Source of the DNA: Odontesthes bonariensis
Taxonomy: Eukaryota; Chordata; Actinopteri; Atheriniformes; Atherinopsidae
Length of the DNA: 64,000 bases
NCBI RefSeq assembly: GCF_027942865.1
Contig: NC_134516.1
Coordinates: forward strand, 23,897,822-23,961,821
Direction: 5' to 3'
A program made the position numbers and the translations under genes. Below, one piece after another: positions 1 to 10,560 of this stretch; positions within the stretch are counted from its first letter, which is position 1; each line of letters begins with the position of its first letter. A model generated the notes under the pieces. It had not been told where the DNA came from, searched no databases, and saw only the letters and a list, made by a program, of their open reading frames with translations.

Positions 1-600
1 GTTTGAGCTATAACTGGTTTGCAGTCCTCCGACTCATAAAGCTGGCAAAGAGCTAGATCTCATTTTCACAAGAAACTGCGCCGCAGAGGCCCTGTCTGTC
101 ACACCTCTGCACTTTTCTGACCACTATTTCATTCATTTCAGAGTGAGTCTCCCAGGAAGGCCCGCTGCTTCCACCCCTGTGGTTTCCTTCCAACCTATCG
201 CCCACCCGCTTCTCCTCTGTTGTTGCCTCCGCACTCCCGACCTCCAGCACATTCTCCTCCCTTGAGGTTAATGATGCCACGGAGTCCCTCCGCTCGATCC
301 TTACAGTCCCACCCTTGGCTTAATGATACTGTCCGATTGCTGCGCACCGACCTCAGAGCTGCAGAAAGGAAATGGCACCAATCAAAAGATCCTGCAGATC
401 TAACTAAATTCCAGGCACTACTGTCATCCATCTCAGCCAGTGTCACTGATGGGGAAAAAAAGCTTTCTACATTGAAAAGATTCTCAGTACTACTGTCACG
501 AGGAAACTATTTTCCACCCTCAAAACTCTACTTAGCCCTCCGCCTCCGCTACCTGCTACTAATCTGACAGCAGACACCTTTGCGCCCTTTCTCTCTTGCA
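1..600 (+). mobile_element. 5'- and 3'-truncated LINE (L2-like) fragment
   Basis: Translation shows the end of an endonuclease domain (reading like HKAGKELDLIFTRNCAAEAL followed by an SDHYFIHF block near 120-150). It is followed by the linker WLNDTVRLLRTDLRAAERKW and KDPADLTKFQALLSSISASV at about 310-450, which is typical of teleost L2/Maui-type non-LTR retrotransposons. The frame shifts near 470, and a motif recalling LTADTFAPF appears near 565-590 just before homology ends. No reverse transcriptase part follows. The left end runs off the window. Identification rests on remembered family motifs; the exact clade (L2 versus related) is not certain. Confidence 0.65.
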
Positions 601-650
601 TGTGTTTTTCCGTTTGCAGCGCGTTTCCACTTGTCGGCCACCGTACAGAC

Positions 651-707
651 TCAGAGCTGATTACAGCTGTGTGTCCTGGAAGAGTCACTGGTCAAAGGAA
701 GACATTT
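651..707 (+). pseudogene. Relic of an NLR N-terminal linker exon
   Basis: One frame reads CVSWKSHWSKEDILV before a stop. It parallels the intact exon at 912-1031 ([19 protein letters not shown]). Fish NLRC3-like genes often carry tandem copies of this short acidic exon upstream of FISNA-NACHT, so this looks like a decayed extra copy whose 5' part has been replaced by the LINE remnant on its left. No good donor site is seen. Confidence 0.5.
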
Positions 708-911
708 TGGTTTAAAATGAATTGGTTAAAATGGTTCAGATCTTTGTTGTTTTAATCCTTTATTCATATTTTGTATTAATATGATCCACCAGGTCTGTAA
801 TTATACTTTTGGTCTCACAGTCTTTATTAAAACAAAATAGTTTTTTTTTTTTATTGTGGTTGAATTTAAGGAAATTTGTGAGTTTTAATAGAACAAATGT
901 TTTTCTCTCAG

Positions 912-3900
912 GATCCATCAGAGATCCAAACGTGAACCAGAACCTGAACCCAGCTGTGTGTCCTATAAGAGCGACCGGTCCAAGGATGTTATTCTTGACT
1001 TCAAATCAGACCAACATCCATCCTTTCAGAGGTGAGCTGAGTGTAAATGTTGTAACAGAGTAAAATGTAGCAGAGTCTGTTTGAACAGCTTTTAGATGTG
1101 CATCCTTCAGCGTGATTTTAAAACTCTTGAGGTACATATCCTGTCAACAAGGACAGATTGATCAAATCCAATATGGAAGTGTTGGTTAAGAGGGAAATCT
1201 TCTTGAACAGTCTGGTTAGGATTGGGTCTAAAATATAAGTTGATGGTTTAGAAGAAGCTATTGTTGTTGTTAGAAGACCCCAAAGGGGACTTAGAACAAA
1301 AACTGGAGGGATTATATATCCCATCTGGCCTGGGGACACCCCCAGAATCCCCAGGAGGAACTGGAGAGAGTTGTTGGAGAGAGGGATGAATGGGTTTTAC
1401 TGCTGGACTTGTTGTGTCCATCACATGTAAAAGATGACAGCATAGTGGATGTACCCACAGTGACTGTGCTCTTCTTCTCGTCTAATGCATTAAAAAGATG
1501 GTTATATTAACAATGGTCCTGAGGAATTGTGCAAAGCTAGTGGCATCTTCAAGCTCTGTTTTAAGCAAAAGAAGAAAAACATGCACATGTTGAATGACTG
1601 ATGAGAATATATTGGTTGTCCACGACATTAAAAAGGTCAATAAAAGCTCGAGGAACTTAATTAGTCAGGCTGATCAACCAACAAAATAACCAATACAATG
1701 GAAGCTACTGAAGCTCCACTGAAATACAGACAGAAATTATATTTCACTCTGTTAATAGTAGTGAGAACAATCTTTGACAGAGTTGTAAGAAACAATCTAA
1801 CTAATAGGACTTTTATCTTGGGTTGGTCTCTGTGGACAGACACAATGGCCCTCATTTATCAAACTTGCGTAAGACGAAAAACGTGCGTAGGTCGTGTGTA
1901 CGTTCTTTTCTGCACAAAGGTTGGCATTTATCAAATCCATCGTGAGCGCAGGAAAGATGAAATCGCCACGACAGGTCTGAGGCCGTGTACGCACTTTTCC
2001 ATTTTGACTTGCGGTGACTGCAATACAGCAGCGTCACTAGTCCGTGCCTCAGGAGTCGCAACAAATCCCTTGGTTAAAATTACAGACTTATCACTTCAAA
2101 GAAGGCCCATGTTTTATTTGACTTCAACATAAATATAAACATAAACGCAAATTAAATAAATTAAACAAGTACAACTCCGTAATTGGAAGAGTGATGGCTC
2201 ATTATTCAACCGCGCACCCTCACACCGAACAGGAGAGGCGCTTTAACACTGCGCATACGCGCACGCGTGCCACTGTGGAGAGGTGTACGGCTCCTAAAGC
2301 TGGATCTGTCTCTCGGCTGCGGGGGGAACCCTATACGCCCAAAAAGGTATGCAATATTATTATTGCATGCGGGGTTCTCCATAACATTGCCCAAAAAAAT
2401 GGAGTGCCATTTCCAGATGTACATCCAGAGGACCCCGTACCCAGAGATCCCACCAGCCTGCACAGCCAAGAGCGCTCAGGAGGAGAGAGAAACTTATTCA
2501 GCGATTCTGACTTTTGGTAAGCATTCTGTTATTCAAGGAAAAAAGAAAGGAGAACAAGGATTTCTTTCAGCATTTATTCTGTGACTTCAGTGTTTCATTT
2601 ATGTCTTTCAATGTACTGTCGATAGATTGCATGGTGTGTGTTAAAGCCATCATCCACTTCACGATCTCTGTTTGTCTTTCTAGGACCTCTGTGGTTAACA
2701 CGGCTGGCCGGTGTGACGCTGCAGACCGGGGGGCAGAGGCAGAGGCAGAGGCTTCGGATGTTGACGGGGCCGCGTATTCGTCGCGCGGGTCAGGTTGCCC
2801 GGATGCCACTTCGGATTCATCTGTGAATGAAAACTATTAGTTTGATTAGGAACCTCATTTGTGTTGAATATTAAAGCAACTGTTATTTAAACGTCTTGGG
2901 TGTGCAGTCATTCTTACCATTCTCGAGCTCTGACATGGGCGCATCAGTGTCAAGTTTCCCTGGCACGCCCGATGAGGACGTAGCTCCGATCAGGCCAGCC
3001 ACCCTCTCCTCCAAGGCACTCAAATCCAAACCTGGATCGGACCCTCCCCCCCGTTTGTGACATGCTGCGTCGGAGAGCTGCGACCTTCTTTTTTTGGCCA
3101 ATTTCATGTTGGACCACTTCTTCCTGATCTTATTGGAGAAAAAGTAAAACATCGTTCAATTTTAGATTTCATTTAATCTGGAGTTTATCACATTTTATTG
3201 ACCATCACAGTAGGGGAAAATACATAACTCGTCCGGTCTGCGATTTACATTGCCAACGCTGTTGACAGCGTTTTCTTTGCCGCCTTTCGTCTATCCATGT
3301 CGCAAACTCTAGAGGTGCGGCCTCTCAACCCCCTTTTGTAGAAGGCGTGGTTAGGATCATTACGATGGATTTCAGCCGCCGGATTTATCAACAGCCGCTC
3401 GGTCTTACGATGGGATTGGTGTGGTACGCATGTTCTGTAAATCTCACTTGAGCCTCTGCGTACGACGAGTTCTCCGCTCATATCTGCGATGCTTTCTACG
3501 ACGGCTTGATAAATGAGGGCCAATGTGAGCTCATTCTTCATGATTCCTCCACAGAGTGGACCAGCAGAGCTCAGAGGGTCCCAGTGGTCCGCCTGCCCAG
3601 CAGCATCAAACACAGCTGGACTCCATATTTATGGTCTGTACATGTACAACAACTACTTTTCCATCTGTTCTGCTCACAGCCATCTCCATGCTGCACTCTG
3701 TAGACCAGTGGGTTGTCAGTGAGTCCAACATGGATCTGATGTTTGGCTCCATGGTTTCAGTCTGATTGGCTCATTCATATAGTTTTCTGTTCCAGCTGCT
3801 GGAGGACAACATGCTCACTTTTGTGAAGAAGGAGCTGAAGAAGATGCAGAAGGCTCTGAGTCCAGATTACCCAGAATGCTTAGAGAGTCAGAGGGAGGGT

Positions 3901-6900
3901 GAGGATGAAGAGCAGAGGAGCAGCAGAGAGGCATTAGTGAAGATCACAGTTCACTTCCTGAGGAGAATGAAGCAGGAGGAGCTGGCTGACCGTCTGCAGA
4001 GCAGTAAGAGGATTTCTCTAAAGGTTTAACCTGCTGGATAAAGGACACATTTACTGACGTCTCAACACACAGAAAAACAACATTTTTCTGCAGTTTGTGG
4101 ACGTAAAGTTAAATGTGCTCTGAAGGAGAAGTTCCAGTGTGTGTTTGAGGGGATTCCTAAAGCAGGAAAGCCAACCCTTCTGAATCAGATCTACACAGAG
4201 CTCTACATCACAGAGGGAGGGAGCGGAGAGGTCAATGATGAACATGAGGTCAGACAGATTGAAGCAGCATCCAGGAAAGCAGGCAGAGCAGAAACATCCA
4301 TCAGACAAGAAGACATCTTTAAAGGCCCACCTGGAAGAGATGAACCAATCAGAACAGTGATGACAAAGGGAGTGGCTGGCATTGGGAAAACAGTCTTAAC
4401 ACAGAAGTTCACTCTGGACTGGGCTGAAGGCAAAGCCAACCAGGACATCCACTTCATGTTTCCATTCACTTTCAGAGAGCTGAATGTGCTGAAAGAGAGA
4501 AAGTTCAGCTTGGTGGAACTTGTTCATCACTTCTTTACTGAGACCAAAGAAGCAGGAATCTGCAGCTTTGAACAGTTCCAGGTTGTGTTCATCTTTGATG
4601 GTCTGGATGAGTGTCGACTTCCTCTGGACTTCCACAGCAAGGAGCCCCTGACTGATGCTACAGAGCCCACCTCAGTGGATGTGCTGCTGACAAACCTCAT
4701 CAGGGGGAAGCTGCTTCCCTCTGCTCGCCTCTGGATAACCACACGACCTGCAGCAGCCAATCAGATCCCTCCTGACTGTGTTGACATGGTGACAGAGGTC
4801 AGAGGGTTCACTGACCCACAGAAGGAGGAGTACATCAGGAAGAGATTCAGAGATGAGGAGCAGGCCAGCAGGATCATCTCCCACATCCAGACTTCCCGAA
4901 GCCTCCACATCATGTGCCACATCCCGGTCTTCTGCTGGATCACTGCTACAGTTCTGGAGGATGTGTTGGAAACCACAGAGGGAGGAGAGCTGCCCAGCAC
5001 CCTGACTGAGATGTACATCCACTTCCTGGTGGTTCAGGCCAAAGTGAAGAAGCTCAAGTATGATGGAGGAGCTGAGACAGATCCACACTGGAGTCCAGAG
5101 AGCAGGAAGATGATTGAGTCTCTGGGAAAACTGGCTTTTGAGCAGCTGCAGAAAGGAAACCTGATCTTCTATGAATCAGACCTGACAGAGTGTGGCATCG
5201 ATGTCTCAGCAGCCTCAGTGTACTCAGGAGTGTTCACACAGATCTTTAGAGAGGAGAGAGGGCTGTACCAGGAGAAGGTGTTCTGCTTCATCCATCTGAG
5301 TGTTCAGGAGTTTCTGGCTGCTCTTCATGTGCATCTGACCTTCATCAACTCTGGACTCAACCTGATGGGAGAAGATGAAGAACAACAAACAACCTCTGTG
5401 TGGTCAAAAATATTTAACACACCTAATCTAAAATATCTCCATCAGAGTGCTGTGTACAGGGCCTTAGAGAGTCCAAATGGACACCTGGACCTGTTCCTCC
5501 GCTTCCTCCTGGGTCTTTCCCTGCAGACCAATCAGAGGCTCCTACGAGGCCTGCTGACACAGACAGGAAGTAGCTCACAGACCAATCAGAAAACAGTCGA
5601 TTACATCAAGAAGAAGATCAGTGGGAATCTGTCTGCAGAGAGAAGCATCAATCTGTTCCACTGTCTGAATGAACTGAATGATCGTTCTCTGGTGGAGGAG
5701 ATCCAACAGGCCCTGAGTTCAGGAAGTCTCTCCAGAGATAAACTGTCTCCTGCTCAGTGGTCAGCTCTGGTCTTCATCTTACTGTCATCAGGAAAACATC
5801 TGGATGAGTTTGACCTGAAGAAGTACTCTGCTTTAGAGGAGGCTCTTCTGAGGCTGCTGCCAGTGGTCAAAGCCTCCAACAAAGCTCTGTGAGTACAAAC
5901 ACAGATATATTTCTTTATAAATACATTGTTTACTTATTAACTGGAGAAAAACAGCAGAATCAGCGTTAAACTCAGTTTCAAATGAGCTTCAGTTTATTTA
6001 TAAAGTGTCAGTTCACAACAAAATATCATCTTACAAGTGATGTGAGATGATACTTAACAGTTATTTATCAATTTTAGAATTAATCTGTTTAATTGATTAA
6101 TTAATTAAATCAGTTTATTTGCTCCCATCTCATTAGTTAGTTATCTGGCTTAACTAACTCTAACAATCAATGGGAATTAGACAGATGTAGATTTAGTTAT
6201 GCTGTCTGTTTTGTTATGTTTAAAACATGAGAAACTCTAAAAACTTATATTCAATGTCTTTTATTTTATTTCCATGGACAAATGACCAGAAACAAACAGC
6301 GAAACAGAATTCTTCCACTAATCAAATACGAATTTAGTTTGATTGATTAATGGATCAAGTTATTTCCTTCCATCTCATTCCCTCCTCAGCCTGAGTGGCT
6401 GTAACCTCTCAGAGAGAAGCTGTGCAGCTCTGTCCTCAGTTCTCAGCTCCCAGTCCTCCAGCCTGACAGAACTGGGCCTGAGTAACAACAACCTGCAGGA
6501 TTCAGGAGTGAAGCAGCTTTCTGATGGACTGAAGAGTCCAAACTGCAGACTGGAAACTCTCAGGTAAGGATTCATGAACTTTCCAGGTGAGAGCTGATAT
6601 AATTCTGGGTTATTAGATGAAAAAGCAGCTTCCAGGTACCTTGATCAATGAAACAGGTTGATCTGTTCTGCCCTTTGATTATCTGGCTTAAATAACTCTG
6701 ATAACACTGATAATGAAATATAACACACACAGCTTAAAGAAATACCAAAGTGCTCTTTTATTTGAACTTCTTTCCATTCCTGTAGATTTGTCCTAAAACA
6801 CAGATCCATCACATACCCAAAGTAAACTACTTTACAGAAATATGAGCAGTTTTTCCCTCTAAATGTGAGCATCAAACCTCCTTTAAATGTGGACACACTG

Positions 6901-8352
6901 CACTGGAACAAAGTGATATCTGTATGGTTATTGCACTGAAACTTCTCTGAGGAGACTGTGGAAAGAAAAAACTCCCTTTTAACAGGAAGAAACCTCCATC
7001 AGAACCAGACTGAAATGTCTCAACATCTCACTGTTATGTCATTTGTTTCCTGTCGTCCTCAGAGGGAGCAGTTACAGTAGTTGATGATTCTCTGACTTAT
7101 ATATTCAGTTCCATCATCAGGTCAACATTTGATGACATTCAGCTTGAGTTTCAGAGCAGTTCTCTCAGAGTTTCTGTTGTTCTGTGTGTCTGCAGCCTGT
7201 CAGGCTGTCTGATCACAGAGGAAGGCTGTGCTTCTCTGGCTGAAGCTGTCACCTCCAACCCCTCCCATCTGAGAGAGCTGGACCTGAGCTACAACCATCC
7301 AGGAGCCTCAGGAGAGAAGCTGCTGAGGGCTGCACTGAAGGATCCACACACACTCAGGTATGGAGAGTCAGATGAACAGTTTAGCCTCGCTTAGCAGAAA
7401 GACTGGAAGCACAGGGAATTAATTAGCTTATTTCCATCTTAACCATCATTGAAGTGTAGTTGTCAGTTCAGACTTTAGCAATCCAATATTCATGTGAGTT
7501 GTTGTAGAGCAAAATGTATGTGAGAGCCATGTAATGTCCATGTTTGCATGCTGAAAGAGACGGTGCTGCTCTGACCCCCCTCCTCCTTTCAGGATGGAGC
7601 CTGCTGGAGAACGATGGCTGACACCAGGGCTGAGGAAGTGTGAGTGTGTTCTTCATCTGATTCATGACATCCAGCCATCGTCACACTGTCACATCACTCA
7701 TTGATCAAAGTGAACAGATGATGAATCAATAACTGCAGCTGGACTGTGTTTGTTCTCTCCTTCAGATTCCTGTCAACTCACAATCGACACAAACACAGTG
7801 AACAGAGTCCTGAAACTGTCTGACAACAACAGGAAGGTGACACGTGTGGAGGATCAGTCATATCCTGATCATCCAGACAGGTTTGATGACAGGCCTCAGC
7901 TGCTGTGTAGCAATAGTCTGACTCGTCGCTGTTACTGGGAGGTCGAGTGGAGAGGAAGAGTTTATATATCAGTGAGTTACAGAGGAATCAGCAGGAGAGG
8001 AGGCAGTGACTGTATGTTTGGAGAGAATGATCAGTCCTGGAGTCTGATGTGCTCTGATGGAGGTAAATACTCTGTCTGTCACAATAACAGACAAACAACC
8101 ATCATCACCTCCTCCTCCTCCTCCTCCTCCTCCTCCTCCTCCTCCTCCTCCTCCTCCTCCTCCTCCTCTTCCTCCTCTGTCTCTAACAGAGCAGCAGTGT
8201 ATGTGGACCGTCCTGCTGGCACTCTGTCCTTCTACAGAGTCTCCTCTGACACACTGATCCACCTCCACACCTTCAGCACCACATTCACTGAAGAACCTCT
8301 GCATCCTGGATTTGGGTTATGGTCACCTGGTTCCTCAGTGTCTCTGTACTGA
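912..8352 (+). CDS. NLR family receptor, NLRC3-like (FISNA-NACHT-LRR-B30.2), 5' exon missing
   Basis: Intracellular innate immune receptor of the large fish NLR-C expansion; the ligand is unknown. Exons with GT/AG borders join in phase: 912-1031, 3555-3633, 3796-4003, 4094-5888, 6390-6563, 7196-7357, 7593-7639 and 7766-8352. The first gives an acidic linker ([14 protein letters not shown]) and the second a Q-rich stretch. 3796-4003 holds the helical [16 protein letters not shown] segment. The large exon carries FISNA then NACHT, with Walker A GVAGIGKT near 4370, Walker [10 protein letters not shown] near 4590, and the winged-helix/HD region. Two exons encode LRRs ([22 protein letters not shown]). 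A 15-codon linker ends WLTPGLRK, and the last exon is a PRY-SPRY (B30.2) domain ending in tga. No initiator exon was found upstream of 912, so the start lies in unrecognised or missing sequence. An attaaa at 8558 is a possible polyadenylation signal. The frame is otherwise open, so the gene may be functional. Confidence 0.88.
1255..1440 (+). mobile_element. LINE 3'-end-like fragment in the NLR intron
   Basis: A stretch with ggattatatatcccatctgg followed by gaggaactggagagagttg resembles a very common non-coding 3' segment of teleost LINE copies. It lies in the intron between the NLR exons at 912-1031 and 3555-3633. The surrounding 1032-1846 holds nothing else recognisable. Family assignment is from memory and weak. 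Confidence 0.35.
2191..2520 (+). pseudogene. HARBI1-like nuclease C-terminal remnant
   Basis: The reading frame contains ATVERC followed downstream by [20 protein letters not shown], the characteristic C-terminal block of Harbinger transposase nucleases, and it ends at a tga near 2518. Between the two blocks the expected LLK...CLD segment appears only in another frame ([13 protein letters not shown]), so at least one frameshift is present. The catalytic DDE region upstream is absent. Belongs to the 1847-3521 element. Confidence 0.65.
2567..3152 (-). pseudogene. Harbinger-associated Myb/SANT-like protein remnant
   Basis: Two - strand pieces fit the accessory DNA-binding protein of Harbinger elements. 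The upstream piece (3152-2883) contains [19 protein letters not shown] and [15 protein letters not shown]. The downstream piece (2809-2567) has [20 protein letters not shown] and LKDINETLK, a helical C-terminus. They are separated by ~70 bp that could be an intron or a deletion. The N-terminal Myb helices are not complete. Its - orientation, opposite to the nuclease, matches the convergent layout of the family. Confidence 0.6.
8108..8178 (+). repeat. (TCC)n microsatellite coding for ~23 serines inside the NLR B30.2 domain
   Basis: An almost pure tcc repeat with three late tct interruptions sits in frame in the last NLR exon (serines at 8110-8178). It lies between [10 protein letters not shown] and [10 protein letters not shown], a surface loop of the SPRY fold before the [12 protein letters not shown] strand. 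The frame continues to the normal C-terminus. Confidence 0.9.
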
Positions 8353-8658
8353 GTATACAGAGTGACTGTGGGGTCAAATAAGGGTCAGAAAGATTTTTCT
8401 CACTGTTATCTTCTTTTCAAGAATTCTACCCTGTCTCGTGATAATTTCACTGTTTCAGCCTGAGCTCTGCTTCATTTGAACTTTCAGCATTTCTTGCGAG
8501 AAAACTATTTCCTTTTGATAATGTGGTATCAATGTAGAAGTGCACAATTTTATTGCATTAAACCATCGACACAGAGCACGTACTGTGATAGACTTTAATC
8601 GCATTTGGACAGAAAATTGTTTTGTTAACTTGCATTTGTGTTGATAAGGAATGAAAAT
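8353..8658 (+). other. Probable 3' UTR of the NLR gene
   Basis: No coding signal follows the tga at 8350-8352. An attaaa at 8558-8563 could serve as polyadenylation signal. The stretch ends where the hAT-like terminus begins. Confidence 0.4.
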
Positions 8659-9010
8659 TAGGGGTGGCCCGTTTGACACGGACGCTTCGGCGCTTGTTTC
8701 ATCTTCATGAAGCAGAGTGGTTCGGCACAATGTTCCGGGGCGTGTATCAAATGGCGCTGACGTGATTGATGACGTCCGAAGCGCCGAATGCATTGTTTGG
8801 TCGAACCACGGTTCAGAGGTCTCTCATCGTTTGAACACTTGGGCGCGCTATTCTATATAAAAGGAGAATGAATCCCAAACGACGTTTCCCAACCAGTTCT
8901 GTTGCCCTGTCAGAATTGAATTGAATTCATTGCTCTTTTCCATGGCTTCTGGCAAGAAACGTTTTGTGGCTTGGGATCACTTCACCTTGGTTTCTCCTTA
9001 TAAGGTGATA
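8659..9010 (+). mobile_element. 5' end of a hAT-type DNA transposon (promoter and first exon only)
   Basis: The segment begins with taggggtggccc, a hAT-like terminal sequence. It continues through a subterminal inverted repeat built on cgcttcggcgctt / gaagcgccgaat and a TATA box (tatataaaa near 8854) to an ATG at 8942. That ATG opens a BED-finger-like exon. No matching right terminus or transposase body is found, so the element is truncated. The superfamily call rests on the BED start and terminus style. Confidence 0.5.
8942..9004 (+). pseudogene. Orphan BED-type zinc-finger first exon
   Basis: Twenty-one codons read MASGKKRFVAWDHFTLVSPY then K and end at a gtgata donor. The W-D-H-F-T-L core is the start of the BED zinc finger (family pattern W.HF...), with the Cys/His half expected in the next exon. 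It has a TATA box ~80 bp upstream. No following exon was recognised, so it is probably the left-over start of a hAT transposase or ZBED-like gene. Confidence 0.5.
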
Positions 9011-9359
9011 CTATTGTACAATATACTATTGTGTGATGTAAGATGTTTGCTTGTTTTTGTTTTTCAACTGTAAATATAAGCTTTATTATTATTATTATTA
9101 TGGGTATGCATGCTAATATAGTTATCTTCTTAAAATAAGGGGGTTATGTAGGAGTTATGTAGGACAATATATTCATTTTGGACTTGTTTATTTAGCGCAT
9201 ATCACAAACAAAGCGCTTACGGCCATTATTACACAGCTGTGTCCCGTGTACCAAACACCTCTCTGTCTGTGTTCTGACAGAAAGGTGTGTTTATTACGCA
9301 AAGTGTCTCTGAATTATTTAAAACAACTAAAGTGTACTATTACGCTTAGCTATTGATTA

Positions 9360-9552
9360 GACCCTCCAGAAAAATGCGGGCATAAATCCTTGATTACGCG
9401 GGCTAAAATCCTTGATCTTGCGGGCTAAAATCCTGGATTTTGCGATTGAATATGCGGGGTTTTTTAATGATTTTATGCTGTGAAATTGCGAGAAGTTGTG
9501 GAAACTTGTGCAAAAAGTTGTGAATTATGCAAAGTTGCAAAATATGAAGCCT
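9360..9552. repeat. Unclassified repeat with short internal reiterations
   Basis: Contains three close repeats of the type gcgggctaaaatccttgat, followed by gttgtgaa/gttgtgga reiterations. It resembles terminal regions of non-autonomous hAT-like elements in fish, but no partner end was found. 9010-9360 between this and the BED exon shows nothing recognisable. Confidence 0.3.
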
Positions 9553-9554
9553 AA

Positions 9555-9846
9555 TAGCTTCTCTGCTGCTAAAGCTGCGTCAACGTCACTTCCTTGATCT
9601 GGGAGCTTCAAAGTAAGATGAGGGTTGATCTACTACTGTAGACAACAAAGTATATGCTATATTCTACATGATTTTTATGAATTATTATGTTGTAGAGTTG
9701 TGAATTTATTTTATCAATGGAGAAATTGAGCAGCCTTGCTTTGTTGTCTACAGTAGTAGATCAACCCTCATCTTACTTTGAAGCTCCCAGATCAAGGAAG
9801 TGACGTCGACGCAGCTTTAGCAGCAGAGAAGCTATCAGGCTTGTGT
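9555..9846. mobile_element. Core of palindromic TTAA element family B (solo fragment)
   Basis: Inverted arms of ~90 bp (9563-9650 and 9750-9840; starting with cttctctgctgctaaagctg on the left) flank a central unpaired spacer around 9650-9750. The same core lies in the middle of the complete family B copies at 28116-28867 and 52100-52961. Here the outer arms and TTAA borders are missing. Confidence 0.7.
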
Positions 9847-9857
9847 TGATGATAATC

Positions 9858-9950
9858 AGTGTTGGAAATAACGGCGTTAGAGTATAACGGCGTTACTAAC
9901 GGCATTATTTTTTTCAGTAACGAGTAATCTAATTAATTACTTTTCCTCTA
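9858..9950. repeat. hAT-like MITE terminus
   Basis: The motif cagtgttggaaataacggcg with repeated taacggcgttac units, then agtaacgagtaatctaatta, is typical of the ends of abundant fish non-autonomous hAT elements. Only one end is visible; on its right the sequence becomes an NLR gene fragment. Confidence 0.45.
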
Positions 9951-9979
9951 TGAAATGAGATGGGACTCGAAATCAAAGG

Positions 9980-10277
9980 TTTTAAAGAGTGTGATGGTTG
10001 AGGTGAAAGTAAAGAAAGACAAGAGTATGATCGAGGAGCTGAGACAGAGCGGAGTGCAGGAAGGAAAGCTGATGTTGTATGAATGAGACGTGACAGTGTG
10101 GCAGTGATATCTGAGCAGCCTTTACACAGATGTTTAAAGAGGAGGAAGGGCTTTACCAGGAGAAGGTGTTGTGCTTGATCCATCTGATGGGAGAAGACAC
10201 AAGCTCCCTGGAATTGTCTTGTACCAGAGTGGTGTGAACATGACCTTAAAGAGTCCAAATGGACACCTGAAGGTGTT
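9980..10277 (+). pseudogene. Degenerate NLR NACHT-exon fragment
   Basis: Frames read VEVKVKKDKSMIEELRQSG, EGKLMLYE, and (after shifts) counterparts of [17 protein letters not shown] and LYQSGVNMTLKSPNGHLK. These match, in order, the 3' third of the NACHT exon of the intact gene at about 5030-5500. Several internal stops, frame changes and a large deletion (the LAALHVHL region is missing) show a dead copy. It ends in a (GATA)n tract that begins a retroelement tail. Confidence 0.75.
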
Positions 10278-10278
10278 T

Positions 10279-10280
10279 CT

Positions 10281-10316
<36 letters not shown>

Positions 10317-10560
10317 CTTTATTGATCCCGAAGGAAATTCAAGCATCCAGTAGCAGACATAATAAAACAGTAAAAATGTTTATACAATAATAAACACTTT
10401 AAAAACAATCTAAGAATTTAAAAAACAGTTTAAAAATATAAAGTGACCAGTGAAGTAAGACGAAAGTGAAATATAAAGTGACCAGTGAAATTCAGAAGTG
10501 CCATCACTGAGAGCTGTTGTACAGCCTGATGGCCAGAGGAACAAAATAATAAAAGTACAT
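10279..10560 (-). mobile_element. Retroelement 3' tail with (GATA)n
   Basis: gatagatagata... followed by ctttattgatcccgaaggaa is the reverse complement of a widespread teleost LINE/SINE 3' end (ttccttcgggatcaataaag plus a tetranucleotide tail). The next 250 bp contain the usual tgatggccagaggaac motif of the same repeats. It abuts the NLR fragment on the left. Confidence 0.55.

Larger units (their letters stand above)
1847..3521. mobile_element. PIF/Harbinger DNA transposon, internally rearranged
   Basis: Both ends carry the 16-bp terminal inverted repeat GGCCCTCATTTATCAA (1847-1862 and its reverse complement at 3506-3521). They are flanked by a 3-bp duplication aat (1844-1846 and 3522-3524), as expected for PIF/Harbinger. 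Inside are a C-terminal piece of a HARBI1-like nuclease on + and a Myb/SANT-like protein on -, the usual two-gene content. At 1675 bp it is too short for a full autonomous element, and the nuclease is reduced to its tail. It is inserted in an intron of the NLR gene, about 30 bp before the acceptor of the exon at 3555. Confidence 0.85.

Noticed and set aside
7969-8304. Poly-glycine and poly-proline frames opposite or beside the NLR last exon
   Set aside because: They are shadows of the tcc repeat; the serine frame continues the B30.2 domain and is the real one.
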